Shown here: piece after piece, positions 10,661-21,619 of the stretch | How positions within the stretch are numbered: position 1 is the first letter of the stretch | Layout: each line of letters opens with the position of its first letter | Origin: Antitrichia curtipendula | Lineage: Eukaryota; Streptophyta; Bryopsida; Hypnales; Leucodontaceae | NCBI GenBank assembly: GCA_951230915.1 | Contig: OX579633.1 | Location: forward strand, 3,472,001-3,536,000 | Direction of reading: 5' to 3' | Length of the DNA: 64,000 nt | Translations under genes and position numbers: made by a program | Notes under the pieces: generated by a model | Seen by the model: the letters and a program-made list of their open reading frames with translations, nothing else | The model's database searches: none | Told to the model about the DNA's origin: nothing

Positions 10661-11029
10661 TTTACTGTTTGTACTGAATAGTATAAAATTTGTGACTAAT
10701 TGCATAAGGCTGTATTCAACAGGGCAGAATTGCGTACCAATATGTGGATGGGATTCCAAAATTGTCGATGTCAAGGTTGCGAGGAGCCTCTCTTGCTCCT
10801 CCTCTAACTTCAAAGATTGTACCAGTTGTTGAAGAGTTGCATGTAATTTGCCAAATCCGAAACTAGTAAACCAAGAGGGATGCACTGTTGTACCGCAAGA
10901 TGTATCTGCGCAGTGGCTAGAAACTCCAAACCAGACCCCCGCGCACCATGGATGATATAAGTGGCCACATGTGCACACTATAATGTCTTTGTGGGGAAAT
11001 CCGCTGAAGCAAAGTGCACAGGCTGTTAA
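10661..11029 (-). pseudogene. RING-H2-like zinc-finger segment of the decayed gene
   Basis: The frame resumes at the other TTAA with ACALCFSGFPHKDIIVCTCG, then HLYHPWCAGVWF and HCADTSCG. Spacing is C-X2-C-X11-C-X-C-G-H-X2-H-X2-C-X10-C-X4-C, close to a RING-H2 or related cross-brace finger, although the last pair is C-X4-C instead of C-X2-C. RING domains usually recruit E2 ubiquitin-conjugating enzymes. That role is inference here. A Leu/Glu-rich helix follows (LHATLQQLVQSLKLEEEQER). The segment ends at a TAA at 10658. Confidence 0.5.
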
Positions 11030-11974
11030 CCCCTAAAGGTTTTTGACTATGTTTTCACAAAAAAAGCTCCCAAACTGCCATTTCTAGTACAAGTACCAAA
11101 TTTTGGAAAAAAAAAATTTTGGGACACATGTAACCGTAGGATCTTGTAGTAAACTAGTTTGAGAAGATGTGGAAAAAATTTCAGAAATTTCCACCGTGTA
11201 GATTGCAAGAAATTAGCATTTGAAGTGATAAAAACCCTTTTTTTGTCCCTGCGAAAAACCGGGCAGCTGCACTTCACATGGTCACATTTGTATGAAAAAA
11301 TGTCCAAAATTGTGGTAATTCTTTGGATTCATTCTTCAAAGCAAGTTAGCTACATGCTTGAAAAATTTCAGATCATTTGGAATTGTACAACATATAGGAA
11401 AAAAATAGTAAGTAGAAAGAAGTAGAAAATGATTCAAAACACTAAATTGTGAAGGATTTAATTATGGAATTATAAAATGCCAATCCAAACGATTGTAATG
11501 TTGTAATAAACAATCTACACCTTGTGTTTATATTTTTTTCCAAAAATATTGAAAATTGAGTTAAATAAAGGACTTCAAAGTTTATTTTAGAATAGAGATT
11601 CCATAACTACCCACAAACTACCCACAACTAAAATTCCTCATAACTTTCATCTCATAAATCCAAGTGGAATGATTCAAAGCTTTCCTTGTGCACATAAATC
11701 TAGAGAACCAATTTCAAATTTTTATTTCTCTAGAATATGATTTTTGAAGAAGTTTTTTTTGCTGCCCGAGCTGCCCGCCGAACAATGAAAACTACATATC
11801 ATACCATAACTTTTTAACCATGTGGTCAAAAGTTATGAAAATTGTTGGGCCCTAAAGCTACTCCTCGGGCACATCTTGTGTGAAAATTTCAAAGAAAAAA
11901 AATAAAAATTCCATTCGTGATGAGCTGCCCCAAAACGCTATGTTGTCAAAAAACGGTGTTTGGTCCTTTAGGGG
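11030..11974. mobile_element. non-autonomous piggyBac-type element inside the decayed gene (945 bp)
   Basis: The left end is CCCCTAAAGG and the right end CCTTTAGGGG. TTAA flanks it on both sides (11026-11029 and 11975-11978). It has no transposase. Its right 47 bases match the right end of the 1-4125 element at about 45 positions, and its left 190 bases match 26891-27080. Insertion plus TSD adds 949 bp, shifting the host frame by one. Removing it restores the frame. Confidence 0.85.
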
Positions 11975-11978
11975 TTAA

Positions 11979-12458
11979 AGAAATGCTGTCAAAATCGGAA
12001 ACGGTCTTGGGCTCAAATTGAGAGCACAAAGGCCGTGGTCTCAAATCCACTCCAACTTCACCTCTCTTCATTTTAGCAATTTGGGATGACAAGGCATCAA
12101 ATTGCCTCTTCAAACACTTCTCCCTAGCTTCAAGATTTTTGTACCTCAAATTACATTGTTCCAATTCCAGTACAGTTGCATCATAATCAATCAGAGCGTC
12201 CTTTACCATCTCATTGTATGCTTCCAATTTATCCGAGGCAACCTCCACAGCCTCCGCTTCATGCTCTAGCTTCAGAACTTTGTCTTTAGTTCTCCGCAGC
12301 ACTCCTTCTTCTTGTGAGGCCTTGGATTGCAACTCAGTTCTCTCTTTTCCAACAATGACATAGTCTTCTGTTACAGCATGCAACTGTAATCCTACCAACT
12401 TCGTCAAGTCGATGAGGTATGTGATGTCTTTTTCACTTTCTGTACAGTTTTGTACGCT
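11979..12458 (-). pseudogene. coiled-coil segment of the decayed gene, cut by an element at TTAA
   Basis: Directly after the TAG the same frame continues as SVQNCTESEKDITYLIDL. It then gives long heptad-like stretches rich in Glu, Lys, Leu and Ala (about residues 40-130 of this piece: VLRRTKDKVLKLEHEAEAVE, LEQCNLRYKNLEAREKCLKR). It ends at SDFDSISL, where the sequence TTAA joins the inserted element. The frame then reads a few residues into the element and stops there. Confidence 0.5.
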
Positions 12459-12461
12459 CTA

Positions 12462-13169
12462 TATATCGTCTCGTACAGCACTGTCCATCTTGTACTGAGT
12501 CTTTTGAAGTTCTGTTGTAGGGTCATTGAAAAGGTCGTCGATGCCTTCTGCCTTGTATATTTCCTTCTTGTTAGAGCCGGTGATGTTGGCAATGGCCGCC
12601 AAACACAACGTGATCTTCTTGAACCATTTGCTCCGTTGATTTTTATTGGAAGTTCCTGCAAACTCTGCCCAACTTACGAGTTTTTTTTTGCGCTTCTCCA
12701 TGATGATTCCCCTAGCAAATTGCTTTGCTATCACCTTGGACCTTGGAAGATCTCGTAAATACACAAGTGGCAAAATTTGAAGAATACGATGAAGAACTTC
12801 TTCATCCTTGCATTCCGCATAACCGTACCCATATCTTCCATTTCTCCCCTTTGCTGGTCCAAAAACATCGCTCACATCTTTCTCAACAAGATCGTGTGGA
12901 ATTCTAAGTTTATGTGGGTTTTTACCGTGTTTGGGTAAGCCATACTTGGTCTCAAAGTCCTCCGTAGTAACAGCTCGAGGAGGAGGATGCTTCTTCAAAG
13001 AAGCCAACTTCTCTAATTCCTTATCCAAAGGACTCTGCTCCACCTTTGCGTCTACAATATCGTCGGCCCCTGGCGAGGTAGCGAGAATATCGTCGATGAA
13101 GTCCTTGTTGCTAAAAACACTAATGCTGCAGTGCTCATCTTCCCCTTGAAAAAGTCGGCTCCAAACCAC
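12462..13169 (-). pseudogene. N-terminal segment with the unrecognised DF..KYG / FG..GR.GRYGYG domain
   Basis: This is the longest clean stretch of the decayed gene, 236 codons between the TGA at 13170 and the TAG at 12459. After an acidic start (NKDFIDDILATSPGADDI) comes the domain shared with 4215-4706: TTEDFETKYGLPKHG, NPHKLRIP, DVFGPAKGRNGRYGYGYAE and LHRILQIL. A Lys/Arg-rich block follows (MEKRKKKLVSWAEFAGTSN), then a segment ending GIDDLFNDPTTELQ. ATG GCG TCC GAC GAC GAG lies immediately upstream in frame, separated only by the TGA, so a nonsense change is more likely than a later start. Confidence 0.55.
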
Positions 13170-13414
13170 TCACTCGTCGTCGGACGCCATCGTCTTCAAC
13201 GACTACAAAAAAGAATCAAAAACAGTCGTTTTAAACAATTATGTCCGCGAACTCTTACAAAGTGTATCTAAAATGTACAAAATGTACTTAAACAATGTAT
13301 GCATTGTACAATGAATGTACTAGTGAACTCTCTCGTCTCGTTCCAAGGAAAACTATGTACCCCAGGACAATGCAAACTCTCGAAACTGTACGAAAACCAT
13401 TGTGTACCTAACCA

Positions 13415-13675
13415 CGGAAATGTTGTACTGAAACATTGTACATATTGCACAGTGATTGTACCTAATGAACTCCGTGAAGGAGGCATGTTGTATCTAACAA
13501 GTAACAACGTAAAGGCTATATTAAAATATTGTGCATATTGTACTTTGATTGTATCCAATGAACTCCGTAAACAATGCTGTTGAATCTAACAACATAGACG
13601 TTATACTACAACATTGTATATGCTGTACAGTAATTGCAGCCACTGAACGCCGTGAAGGAGATGTATTGTAAATCA
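13415..13675. repeat. tandem repeat, three units of about 85 bp, rich in TGTAC
   Basis: Units share ACATTGTA.AT..TGTACAGTAATTG, AATGAACTCCGTGAAGGAG and GTTGTATCTAACAA. A weaker copy precedes at about 13296-13390. It lies upstream of the decayed gene start. 13676-14043 holds a few repeated GAAATCGACC motifs and no supported gene. Confidence 0.65.
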
Positions 13676-14043
13676 ACCGCTAAAGAAATATCGAGACCGA
13701 TTCATGTTCTAAAGGTAGTCGTTCTAATCTAAATCCAGATTTGTACCATAAACAAGGTCTACAGTCGTTCTAATCTCAAAACAAAGACCTCGCGGAAATC
13801 GACCACCGAGGAAATCGACCTTTGTGGAACTTGGGCAGTTCTGTACCTTTGCGAAAATCGATCTCATGGAAATTGACCTCGGTGCGTTCAGCGTCCCTCC
13901 TCGCTCCTCTCCCACGAATGCGCAAATTGTAAGCGGAGCTGTGAGGTTGGTCCACTTTCTTCAACTTCCGTGTGAAGTGCTGCAAATTCAAAACAACTAG
14001 ACACATGATGGATAGTAGACAAGATTAGACAACATTAAGATAG

Positions 14044-14215
14044 CGCTGCATTTTTTCGAATGTGCAAGAGAGAATGTCGCTGCAAAAGCACATCGTATAA
14101 CCGGGATGTTGCAGTGAATCCCGATTTAGATGATATGTGGCAGACGACTATTGGTCCCCGCTGTACAATAAGTATGTACAGTACGTTCTGTATACAATGG
14201 GCAAACTCTAGAGGC
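14044..14215. repeat. right copy of the direct repeat flanking the decayed gene
   Basis: Partner of 9090-9262, same orientation; see that entry for the shared blocks. Confidence 0.55.
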
Positions 14216-17200
14216 TGCCAGGACGTTTCAACTAATAAATCTCCGATAGAGAAAATTGTAACCAAAACATCATGTATACCAAAATGAAATATTGGCCCAT
14301 CTCAATAAAAAGGTCTTTTTATAGATTCTAAAATTTAAAATGAAAATACACACTTTAAAGTCAAAATTTGGACCTTGTACCAAAATCACACATTTGTAAG
14401 GATATTTTCTTATAAAATTCCCCAAACCCTAGTGAAATGCCAAAACATTGTATGTAAACATTAGAACATTGAATGTAGTTCTTTGCATTGCAAGAATGAA
14501 CTCCTAAACTTGACACAATAAGTACAACAATGCTAAAGCTGAATCTGTGACAGTACAAACATTTTATGTTTGTACTTTATACATTGAATTAATAGATGAA
14601 AGTCACTTTTTTGCTATGCAATTTTCAATGTGCACGAGATGTAAGACTTCGCCTTATTTTCTTTTTTCCAAAAAACCAACCAGAACCATAGTAAAATTGA
14701 CTCTAAACTTTCATCCTGTGCAGAAATTCTGCCGTGACTACGATTTTGGACAACCGTAGTGTGCTTTCACCCCTAAGATAAAAGTATTGAAAAAAATAAA
14801 TATATTTTTTGTTATGTTTACAGTAAAGGGAATCTCCATGTGCTTTTTGTGGATGATTTCTTTAGATATGACTAATGGAAATTCTTTTAGAGAAAAGGGA
14901 CTCTCTATGTGAATTTTATGTAAGGTTTCTTCAGCTATGACTAATATGACTTAGAATCATTACTCACAATTGACGAAATCTTCCATAAAACTCATATAGA
15001 GAGTCTTTTTTCTCTCAATTTTTTTTGTGTATTAGTTTTTATATTCTTGTGTACTAATTTTTTGATAATGTGAATCAATTGCAAATACAATGAAAAATGA
15101 TACAATTGAATTTCCTCATCTTTGACGTAGTTTTTGTCCTTGTATGCATACATTGTGGTTGTCGTTGCAGTTGGTAAGATATTGGAGGGAGAATTTGAAG
15201 GCAGTGGAGTGGTCATGGATAGAATCTTCAACTTCTATGATGGCGTTGTCATCACCATGTTGGCCCTTGATTGGTCGATGCATATAATCCAATGAACCAA
15301 AAGGGTTGTGAAGGTCTCCTATAAAAACCAAAATTTTACAAAGCAAGAGGACAAATCTACAAGCCACGTGCCTCTACGTGCTCAACTACAGTACCATTAG
15401 TGATAGAATTTTATCAAGCCATTATGTCCAATTGACAAATCTGTTGAGAGGGGCATTTTAACGGTAGGTAAAAGATTCTCTTGACGTCACCTAGAAAATT
15501 AGAGTCACTAATATTGCTAATATTTACTTCTCCTAATACTATGTCTTGTTTTCAACATATGTAGCTAGCTAAGCTAAGCTTATGTAGCTAGCTAAGCTTT
15601 CCATCCACATCAAGACTCCCAAGTGTGTAAGGTGGAAGCACCCAAAACCATGAAAATAAGGAATTCAGCATACTTGGAGGCACCATTTCAAAAAATCAAT
15701 ATTTTTGAGGTGTTAGCGAGAGAAAATCATGACTTTTTTTATAAAAAAAATAGATTTTTCGGACATGGCATCTATTTTCTATGAATTTTCTATGACTTGG
15801 CATGAATCTTCAAAGTTGTAGTCCCCTAGACCACTGGAACCGTCCTATAGATGGACCTAAATCTGAATTCTGACAAATTCAGCACTTATCCGATCACAAT
15901 GAAGAGAGGAGAAAACTTTATGACACATGTCAAAGATCATTCAATGGAAGTCTAGGGACAGTTTAATGTCCATCTAGGAACAAAGATTAGGTACAGGCAC
16001 CTTAGTGCTCAAGCGGTACCATAGTAAGGTAACTACACTAAAAATCACACAAATGAGCAATTGAGCATGGTTCCCATTATTAAATTGGAAAACTTTGAGT
16101 GGGATCTTACTAGTAGTCAAAAGGGGATTTTAGATTCTCTTAGAATGCAATTTTTGGACACCGTATGAATAAACTACAAATTTTCAAAGTGTTGAAAATA
16201 GGTGTTCCAAAAATCAGCCATATTGACTCTTATGAAAGAGTGGGAGTACATTTTAGGCAAGAATCTAGAATGGTCAATTTTAGAAAGCAATCAAAATTAG
16301 ATGTAGTTACCTTAAGACATCTAGAATTGTCACTTTAAAGTATCTGAATGAATAAGGCGGTTTTAACCTCTAAATGACAATTGCCCATTTGATGCTTGTT
16401 GCCCAACTTTAGGGACTCTTGCATCTCTAAAATTACAATTTTCTTCAAATTTCACATTTTTCTCATGTAGTTTGTCAAATTAGCTTTAAAAAATAGCCAA
16501 AAAAAACTTTTGATTAGGACAAAAACTCTACCCTGGGTGATTTTTCAAAGTCAAACACTCCAAGAAACTCTCACTACTGGATTGTCTTGAGAGAAAAACC
16601 TAGCTAATCAAAGGCCCATCCTAAGAAAAAAATTTCATGGAAGTGAAAGTATACAAGGGACTGATTGGTTGAAGCATATAGTAAATGAGAACAATCAATG
16701 CAATTTTTTTGTTTGTTTAGTATACCTCACTTGATTGCAAGGCTTTAAATATAATTTTCAGTGCTCCAATCCTTGTGAAAATTGACATGCAAGTTCTTAA
16801 CTACTCATAATTGCATTTGGTCGAAATGGCAAATTATTCTTTTGAGAAATTTTGAGATATGGGCCGGTGAAATCATTTTGATTGGAATTTTTTTTTTTAA
16901 TTTTTAAAACTGAACTTTGATTGAAGATATCAAACTCCATATGATTCTTAAAAAAATAATGCTTCATTGTAGTTTGGAGGTCTTTTTAGAAGGAAGGCCC
17001 CCTTTGAGCATTTAGGGTTCGACTCCTCAAAAATTGGTGCTATTGTCGTACAGTCAAACATCATTTGTAAGCACAAGTTTGTCTTTTTTAATGTTTTTCA
17101 GTATCAATCTTATAAATTTATTATATGGAATATGTGTTGTCTAGAAATTTGTCATATTTGCTTCATCAATAGTTCCATGAAAATTTGTCATATTTGTTAT

Positions 17201-18195
17201 ATTTTGTATAGCGAAAACATATTAAAAAAATATAAGTAAAAACAAAAAACAATCAAATAAAATTGAAATTCTTCACATGGTACAACTGTAACTATGCAAG
17301 TAGCAATGAAGAATTTTGTGAAAATTTCTCAAAACACCCAAAACACCTTTGGCAATAATCTTTAAGTCAATTATTACTGTCAAGATTAATTTAGACTTTA
17401 TAGAATTGATATATAGATTATTGAATAGTATATCAATTTTTTCAAAAATTGGATGGAGAAGTCAAATTATTTTTATTTTAAAATTTTAATGCATAAATAA
17501 AATTATATCAATTCGAGTATTTATTTAAAAAATTTATAATCATTTCCTTAAGAATTTTTCCAGGAATATATGTATATCTAAATGAAGATATTTGATTCAT
17601 TGCAATAAGATTAGTGTTAAAAGTAACGAAAATTTCATATTCTAGGCAATTTTAATTGAATTTTCACAATTTTCCTGAAAGGATTAGGGCTAGAAGGTTT
17701 AAATTGCTTGCTAAAACAATGTCATCATTTTAGGATTGGCATATTTCAATTCCATATTAGAACTATAAACAATTTAAAGTTTTTGTCCATCATGTATCCA
17801 TTTTTACTTTAAAATTATTAAAAGAATTAAAATCTATTCATATTATATTCAAAAAGTTTTAAATTAAAAGGATTCAAAACCTTATAATCTAGTAGCAAAT
17901 GGAGCATCTTGCAAAAGAGGTAGTCAGAGTTTCTGAAACTTCTTTTACATGTTTTCTACACATTTTTACATTAGTTGAGTGCAAAGTTGAACATGCAACA
18001 ATTGTATCTTGATTTTGTTCTTTGCATTAGAATTAGCAATTTCATAATGAATTTTGATAAAACATAGTTATGGAACTTTATAGACTAATAGAAAATTTTA
18101 TACTTCAAGAGAATTTTAAATATAGTCTTCACCCAAAAACTCACAACACGCAATTGTGTTTAATTGCACACTAGCTACAAATGCTTAGAATTGAA
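14216..18195. other. AT-rich stretch, no gene seen
   Basis: I find only short unsupported reading frames. There is a small TAGC-type repeat at 15560-15600 (ATGTAGCTAGCTAAGC twice), and a loose direct repeat of AGGGA.TCTC.ATGTG motifs at 14825-14920. The base composition is strongly AT-rich. Confidence 0.5.
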
Positions 18196-19125
18196 CCCCT
18201 AAAGTTCCAAGGCCTTTTTTCCATCAAAAAGAACTCAAAACTGCCATTTCTATTGCATAGAGCAAAAAAAATTTAATTTTAATTTTAATTTTCTTTTCAA
18301 TTTTGGCCATAGGATCTTATATAAGACTAGTAGAAAAATGTGTAGAAAAATTTCAGAAATTTTGACCACATAGATTGAAAGATATTTGCATTTAAAGTGA
18401 AGAAAATATATTCCTCTACACATTGTTCAACTATGTTTCTTGGCTTTGAATCTTCTTAACTTAAATTTTTTTCAATACTGATTTTGATTTTCTAAATTTT
18501 TATGTTGAAGAATTTGAGTTGAAAATTTAGGGAACAAAATTCACCACAAAAACATTTAATTTGCACTCATAAAAAAATTGCTAAGTAGAAATAGGTTCAA
18601 GATTGAAGGGATAACCAAACCGTTAATAGCTCTAAGATGGAATTGAATCACAATAGTTCCAGTGGTGAGATTGTTCTAGCAAGAAAATTTAACCTTGCCT
18701 AACAAACTTTTTTGAAAAATTGTTGAAATTGTTAAAATTGCATTCAAAAATGGATTCTATAAGTTATTTTTTCAAGAAGATGCTTAAATTGCCCAAAAAA
18801 CAAAATAGTCCATAACTTTCTCATCATTAGTCCAAATAGAATAAATCAAAGATTTATATGTAGACAAAAACATAATCTTTGAGAACAATTTAAAAAATTA
18901 ATTTTCTTGTGATTTTTGTTGGACTGCCCTCAAGTTGCATTTTGGACTAATAGTGACATAACTTTTTCTCATGGGCACCAATTGAAATAAAAATTATATT
19001 TCCATAAAGCTAATCTAATTTCCTATCTTCAAAGAAAGTTTCAAAAAACCATGTCAAAAATTGAGATCACACAAGCCTATCCAAAATCCCAAAAGTCCCC
19101 CATAAGAATTTAGGGACTTTAGGGG
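18196..19125. mobile_element. non-autonomous piggyBac-type element (family B)
   Basis: The left end is CCCCTAAAGTTCCAAGGCC and the right end GGGACTTTAGGGG; the length is 930 bp. Flanks are TGAA and TAAA, i.e. a decayed TTAA pair. The interior (AAAACTGCCATTTCTA, AGATTGAAAGATATTTGCAT, TCATAACTTTCTCAT blocks) matches 19776-20498, 23658-24531 and, inverted, 33885-34786. Confidence 0.72.
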
Positions 19126-19775
19126 TAAATTAACAAAATTGTTTTTGCAATCAATATATGGGAGGATTTGGAATATACATTATGCTATGAAATTTTCACA
19201 AATATAAATTTATTTGATGTATAAATAGGAATGGTTGAAATTTGAAAACCATGTTCACATCTTTTAATCACCCATTATATTGTGGTTAAGAAAATGGTGC
19301 ACATTATTCCCTACAGATCCTTAAAACCAAATTCTGGTTTTCAAGAATTTAGTTAGTTCTTACGGTTTGACTTTCAACTTTCAACTTTTATTCTTGCAAA
19401 TTAAAATTTTAGATGCACATTCTTGTTGCAAATTTTTGAAATGTAATTTGCAGGCACTTGCAAGTTCAAATGCATTTTTTATGAAGTTAAATTCTATAAT
19501 TATTGAAAGACTAGCCAACTATATTAGTTAGGTCCGTAGGTGATAGGGGATGAATGGGGGCACATTCATTTCCCTTGTGTCGTTCCCCTGCGTTGTGTCG
19601 TTCCCCTGCGTTCCCCTGCGTTGATCCCTGCACGCTTTTCCTTGCACTTATTCCTTTGCGCTCATTCCAATATTCAAATTTAACTCCTAACAATGACTTA
19701 CAACTTACTGCATAATATTTAGTATCCTTTTCTATAAAATTTTCTACTCTCATATTCATCTATCTTATTCATTAA

Positions 19776-20498
19776 CCCCTAAAGTCCTAAGGCCTTTTTT
19801 CCATCAAAAAACACTAAAAACTGCCATTTCTATAGCAAAGAATTAAAAAAATTATTGCTAATAAAAAAAATTTCCTATTGATTTTATGTGATGAAAATTT
19901 GAGTTGAGAGTCTAGGAAAAAAATTCAAAAACACACACACTTAGTTTTTACTAATTAAGAAATTGTTAAGTAGAAGTGGGTTCAAGATTGAATGAAAATC
20001 TAAATTGTTAATAGCTCTAAGATGGAATTGAAATGCACTAATCAAGGTTTGTTCTAGCAAGAGATTTTAACCTTGCATATCTTTTTTTTAAAGAATTGTG
20101 AAAATTAAGGTAAAAAATGAATCCTACATGCTGTTTTTTCACGAAGATACTCTACTTGTCCAAGAAACAAGATTGTCCATAACTTTTGCATAACAAATCC
20201 AAATAGAATAAATAAAAGCTTCACATGTAGATTAATTTTTTTTTATAGAAAATTAAAATTAAAATGATTTATTTTAAGTCTTTTTGAGGGTTTTTTTTGC
20301 CTGCCAAACTAAAAAAAGGGCTTTTTGTGCCATAATTTTTTGTCCCAAGCATTGATCAAAATAAAAACTATATTTTTGAAAAGCTAATGTGTTTTTCTAT
20401 CCTTACTAGAAATTTCAAAAAATCCCAATAAATATTGAGATCGTAGGAGCGTGCCCAAAATCTATTTTGCCCCCTAGGGGACAATGGGACTTCAGGGG
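19776..20498. mobile_element. non-autonomous piggyBac-type element (family B) with intact TTAA duplication
   Basis: The left end is CCCCTAAAGTCCTAAGGCC and the right end GGGACTTCAGGGG; the length is 723 bp. It is flanked by TTAA at 19772-19775 and 20499-20502. A palindrome (CCCCTAGGGG) lies just inside the right end. 19126-19771, before it, is AT-rich with a short GCGTTCCCCT repeat at about 19580-19620 and no gene. Confidence 0.83.
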
Positions 20499-20502
20499 TT
20501 AA

Positions 20503-21060
20503 ACATTTGATCCTTCCACCATCTTTTTTCTCCCCCATCACTCTATTCATTACAATTGCCATGATCCATAGTATTTGACTCTTGTCAGTGAAAGCTTTAA
20601 CACTACTTCCTACTTGAATGCCCACTTCCAACTTTTACATCCTTGTATATAGTTAGAATGAAATTTGAATCATGTTCCTACTACCCAAATCAACAAACGA
20701 GAGCTCTAGCTAACTTGTTGGTTCATGGTCATCAACCAATGGGAGCTCTTGTATTGGTACATGGACATCTACCCAACGAGAGTCAATCCTCACTGTCAAT
20801 GACTCAAGAGAAACTTTACTTTTGTGCTTACCAATGAATGTGAATGAGACAATTCTCTCATTCTCTCTCTAGATTGCAACTATGTACTTTTGTGGTTGTT
20901 TTTCCTAGTGTATACTTCTAAAAGGAGGCAATATGGGTAGACCTCGCTTCCTATGTATGTCCACCTTGAGATACACAACGAGTTGAACTACCTCCAAGAG
21001 ACTCTTCATTCCCAATGGTCCCTGATGGACTCCGGACCCAAGTTTCTTCTTCTTCTTTTC

Positions 21061-21093
<33 letters not shown>

Positions 21094-21619
21094 TTATTAT
21101 TGCCCAAGCCTCCCTCCCCAAGCCAAGCCCCCACCATCCAATGAATGCCTTCAGCTCCAGAATGTACGGTACAGTGACATGTGGGACGGGCGGCTCTTGC
21201 CTTGGCTCTTTCCTCCCTGTAGGATGATCCCCACTTCCCCACTTCCCCAGGGAGAGTGGGCAGTGGGGGACACTGAGTGCGTCAGGACATGGGCTGGCAC
21301 TGAGGCAGTTACGGAGGGATCCCAGGAATTGCGGGGGAGGGATCCCGCAGTCCCGCAGTCCCGCGGGAGAGAGACGGCGATGGGAACAAGGGGAACAGAA
21401 CGACAGGGGGGATCAATGGCACCAGTGAAGTGAGGGTTCGGGTATCATTTCGGAGAAGAGTGGCCAGATATTTATTCAAGACTCATGCGATACTGATGCG
21501 ATACTGGGGCGATACTGGGGCAATATTCGGGACACTCCTGGGGGCAATACTGGGGCGAAACTCATGCGATACTGGGGCGATACTGGGAGGATATTTGGGC
21601 CAATATCCAAAGAATCTGA
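20503..21619. other. gene-free segment with microsatellite and GC-rich minisatellite
   Basis: (TTA)n runs at about 21063-21102. A GC-rich island follows at 21170-21430, unlike the AT-rich surroundings. At 21480-21605 an 11-bp motif GCGATACTGGG is tandemly repeated with variants. Reading frames through these repeats are products of the repeats. Confidence 0.6.

Larger units (their letters stand above)
9806..13190 (-). pseudogene. decayed multidomain gene (unknown N-domain, coiled coil, RING-H2-like, basic tail)
   Basis: Reading leftward from the ATG at 13190 (MASDDE) to a stop at 9806-9808, one frame of about 811 codons is recovered if the 945-bp element at 11030-11974 and one TTAA are ignored. 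The frame is broken by TGA at 13170-13172, TAG at 12459-12461, TAA at 10658-10660 and TGA at 10640-10642. The two stops near 10650 might instead lie in a small intron. The amino-acid pattern is clearly protein-like on both sides of every stop. Domain order is: unknown domain shared with 4215-4706, coiled coil, C-X2-C...RING-H2-like finger, a short conserved-looking block, a Glu/Lys coiled coil, a proline stretch and a Lys-rich tail. This order could suit a ubiquitin-ligase-like or chromatin protein, but I do not recognise the family. GTAC-rich repeats and the direct repeats at 9090 and 14044 surround it. Confidence 0.6.
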
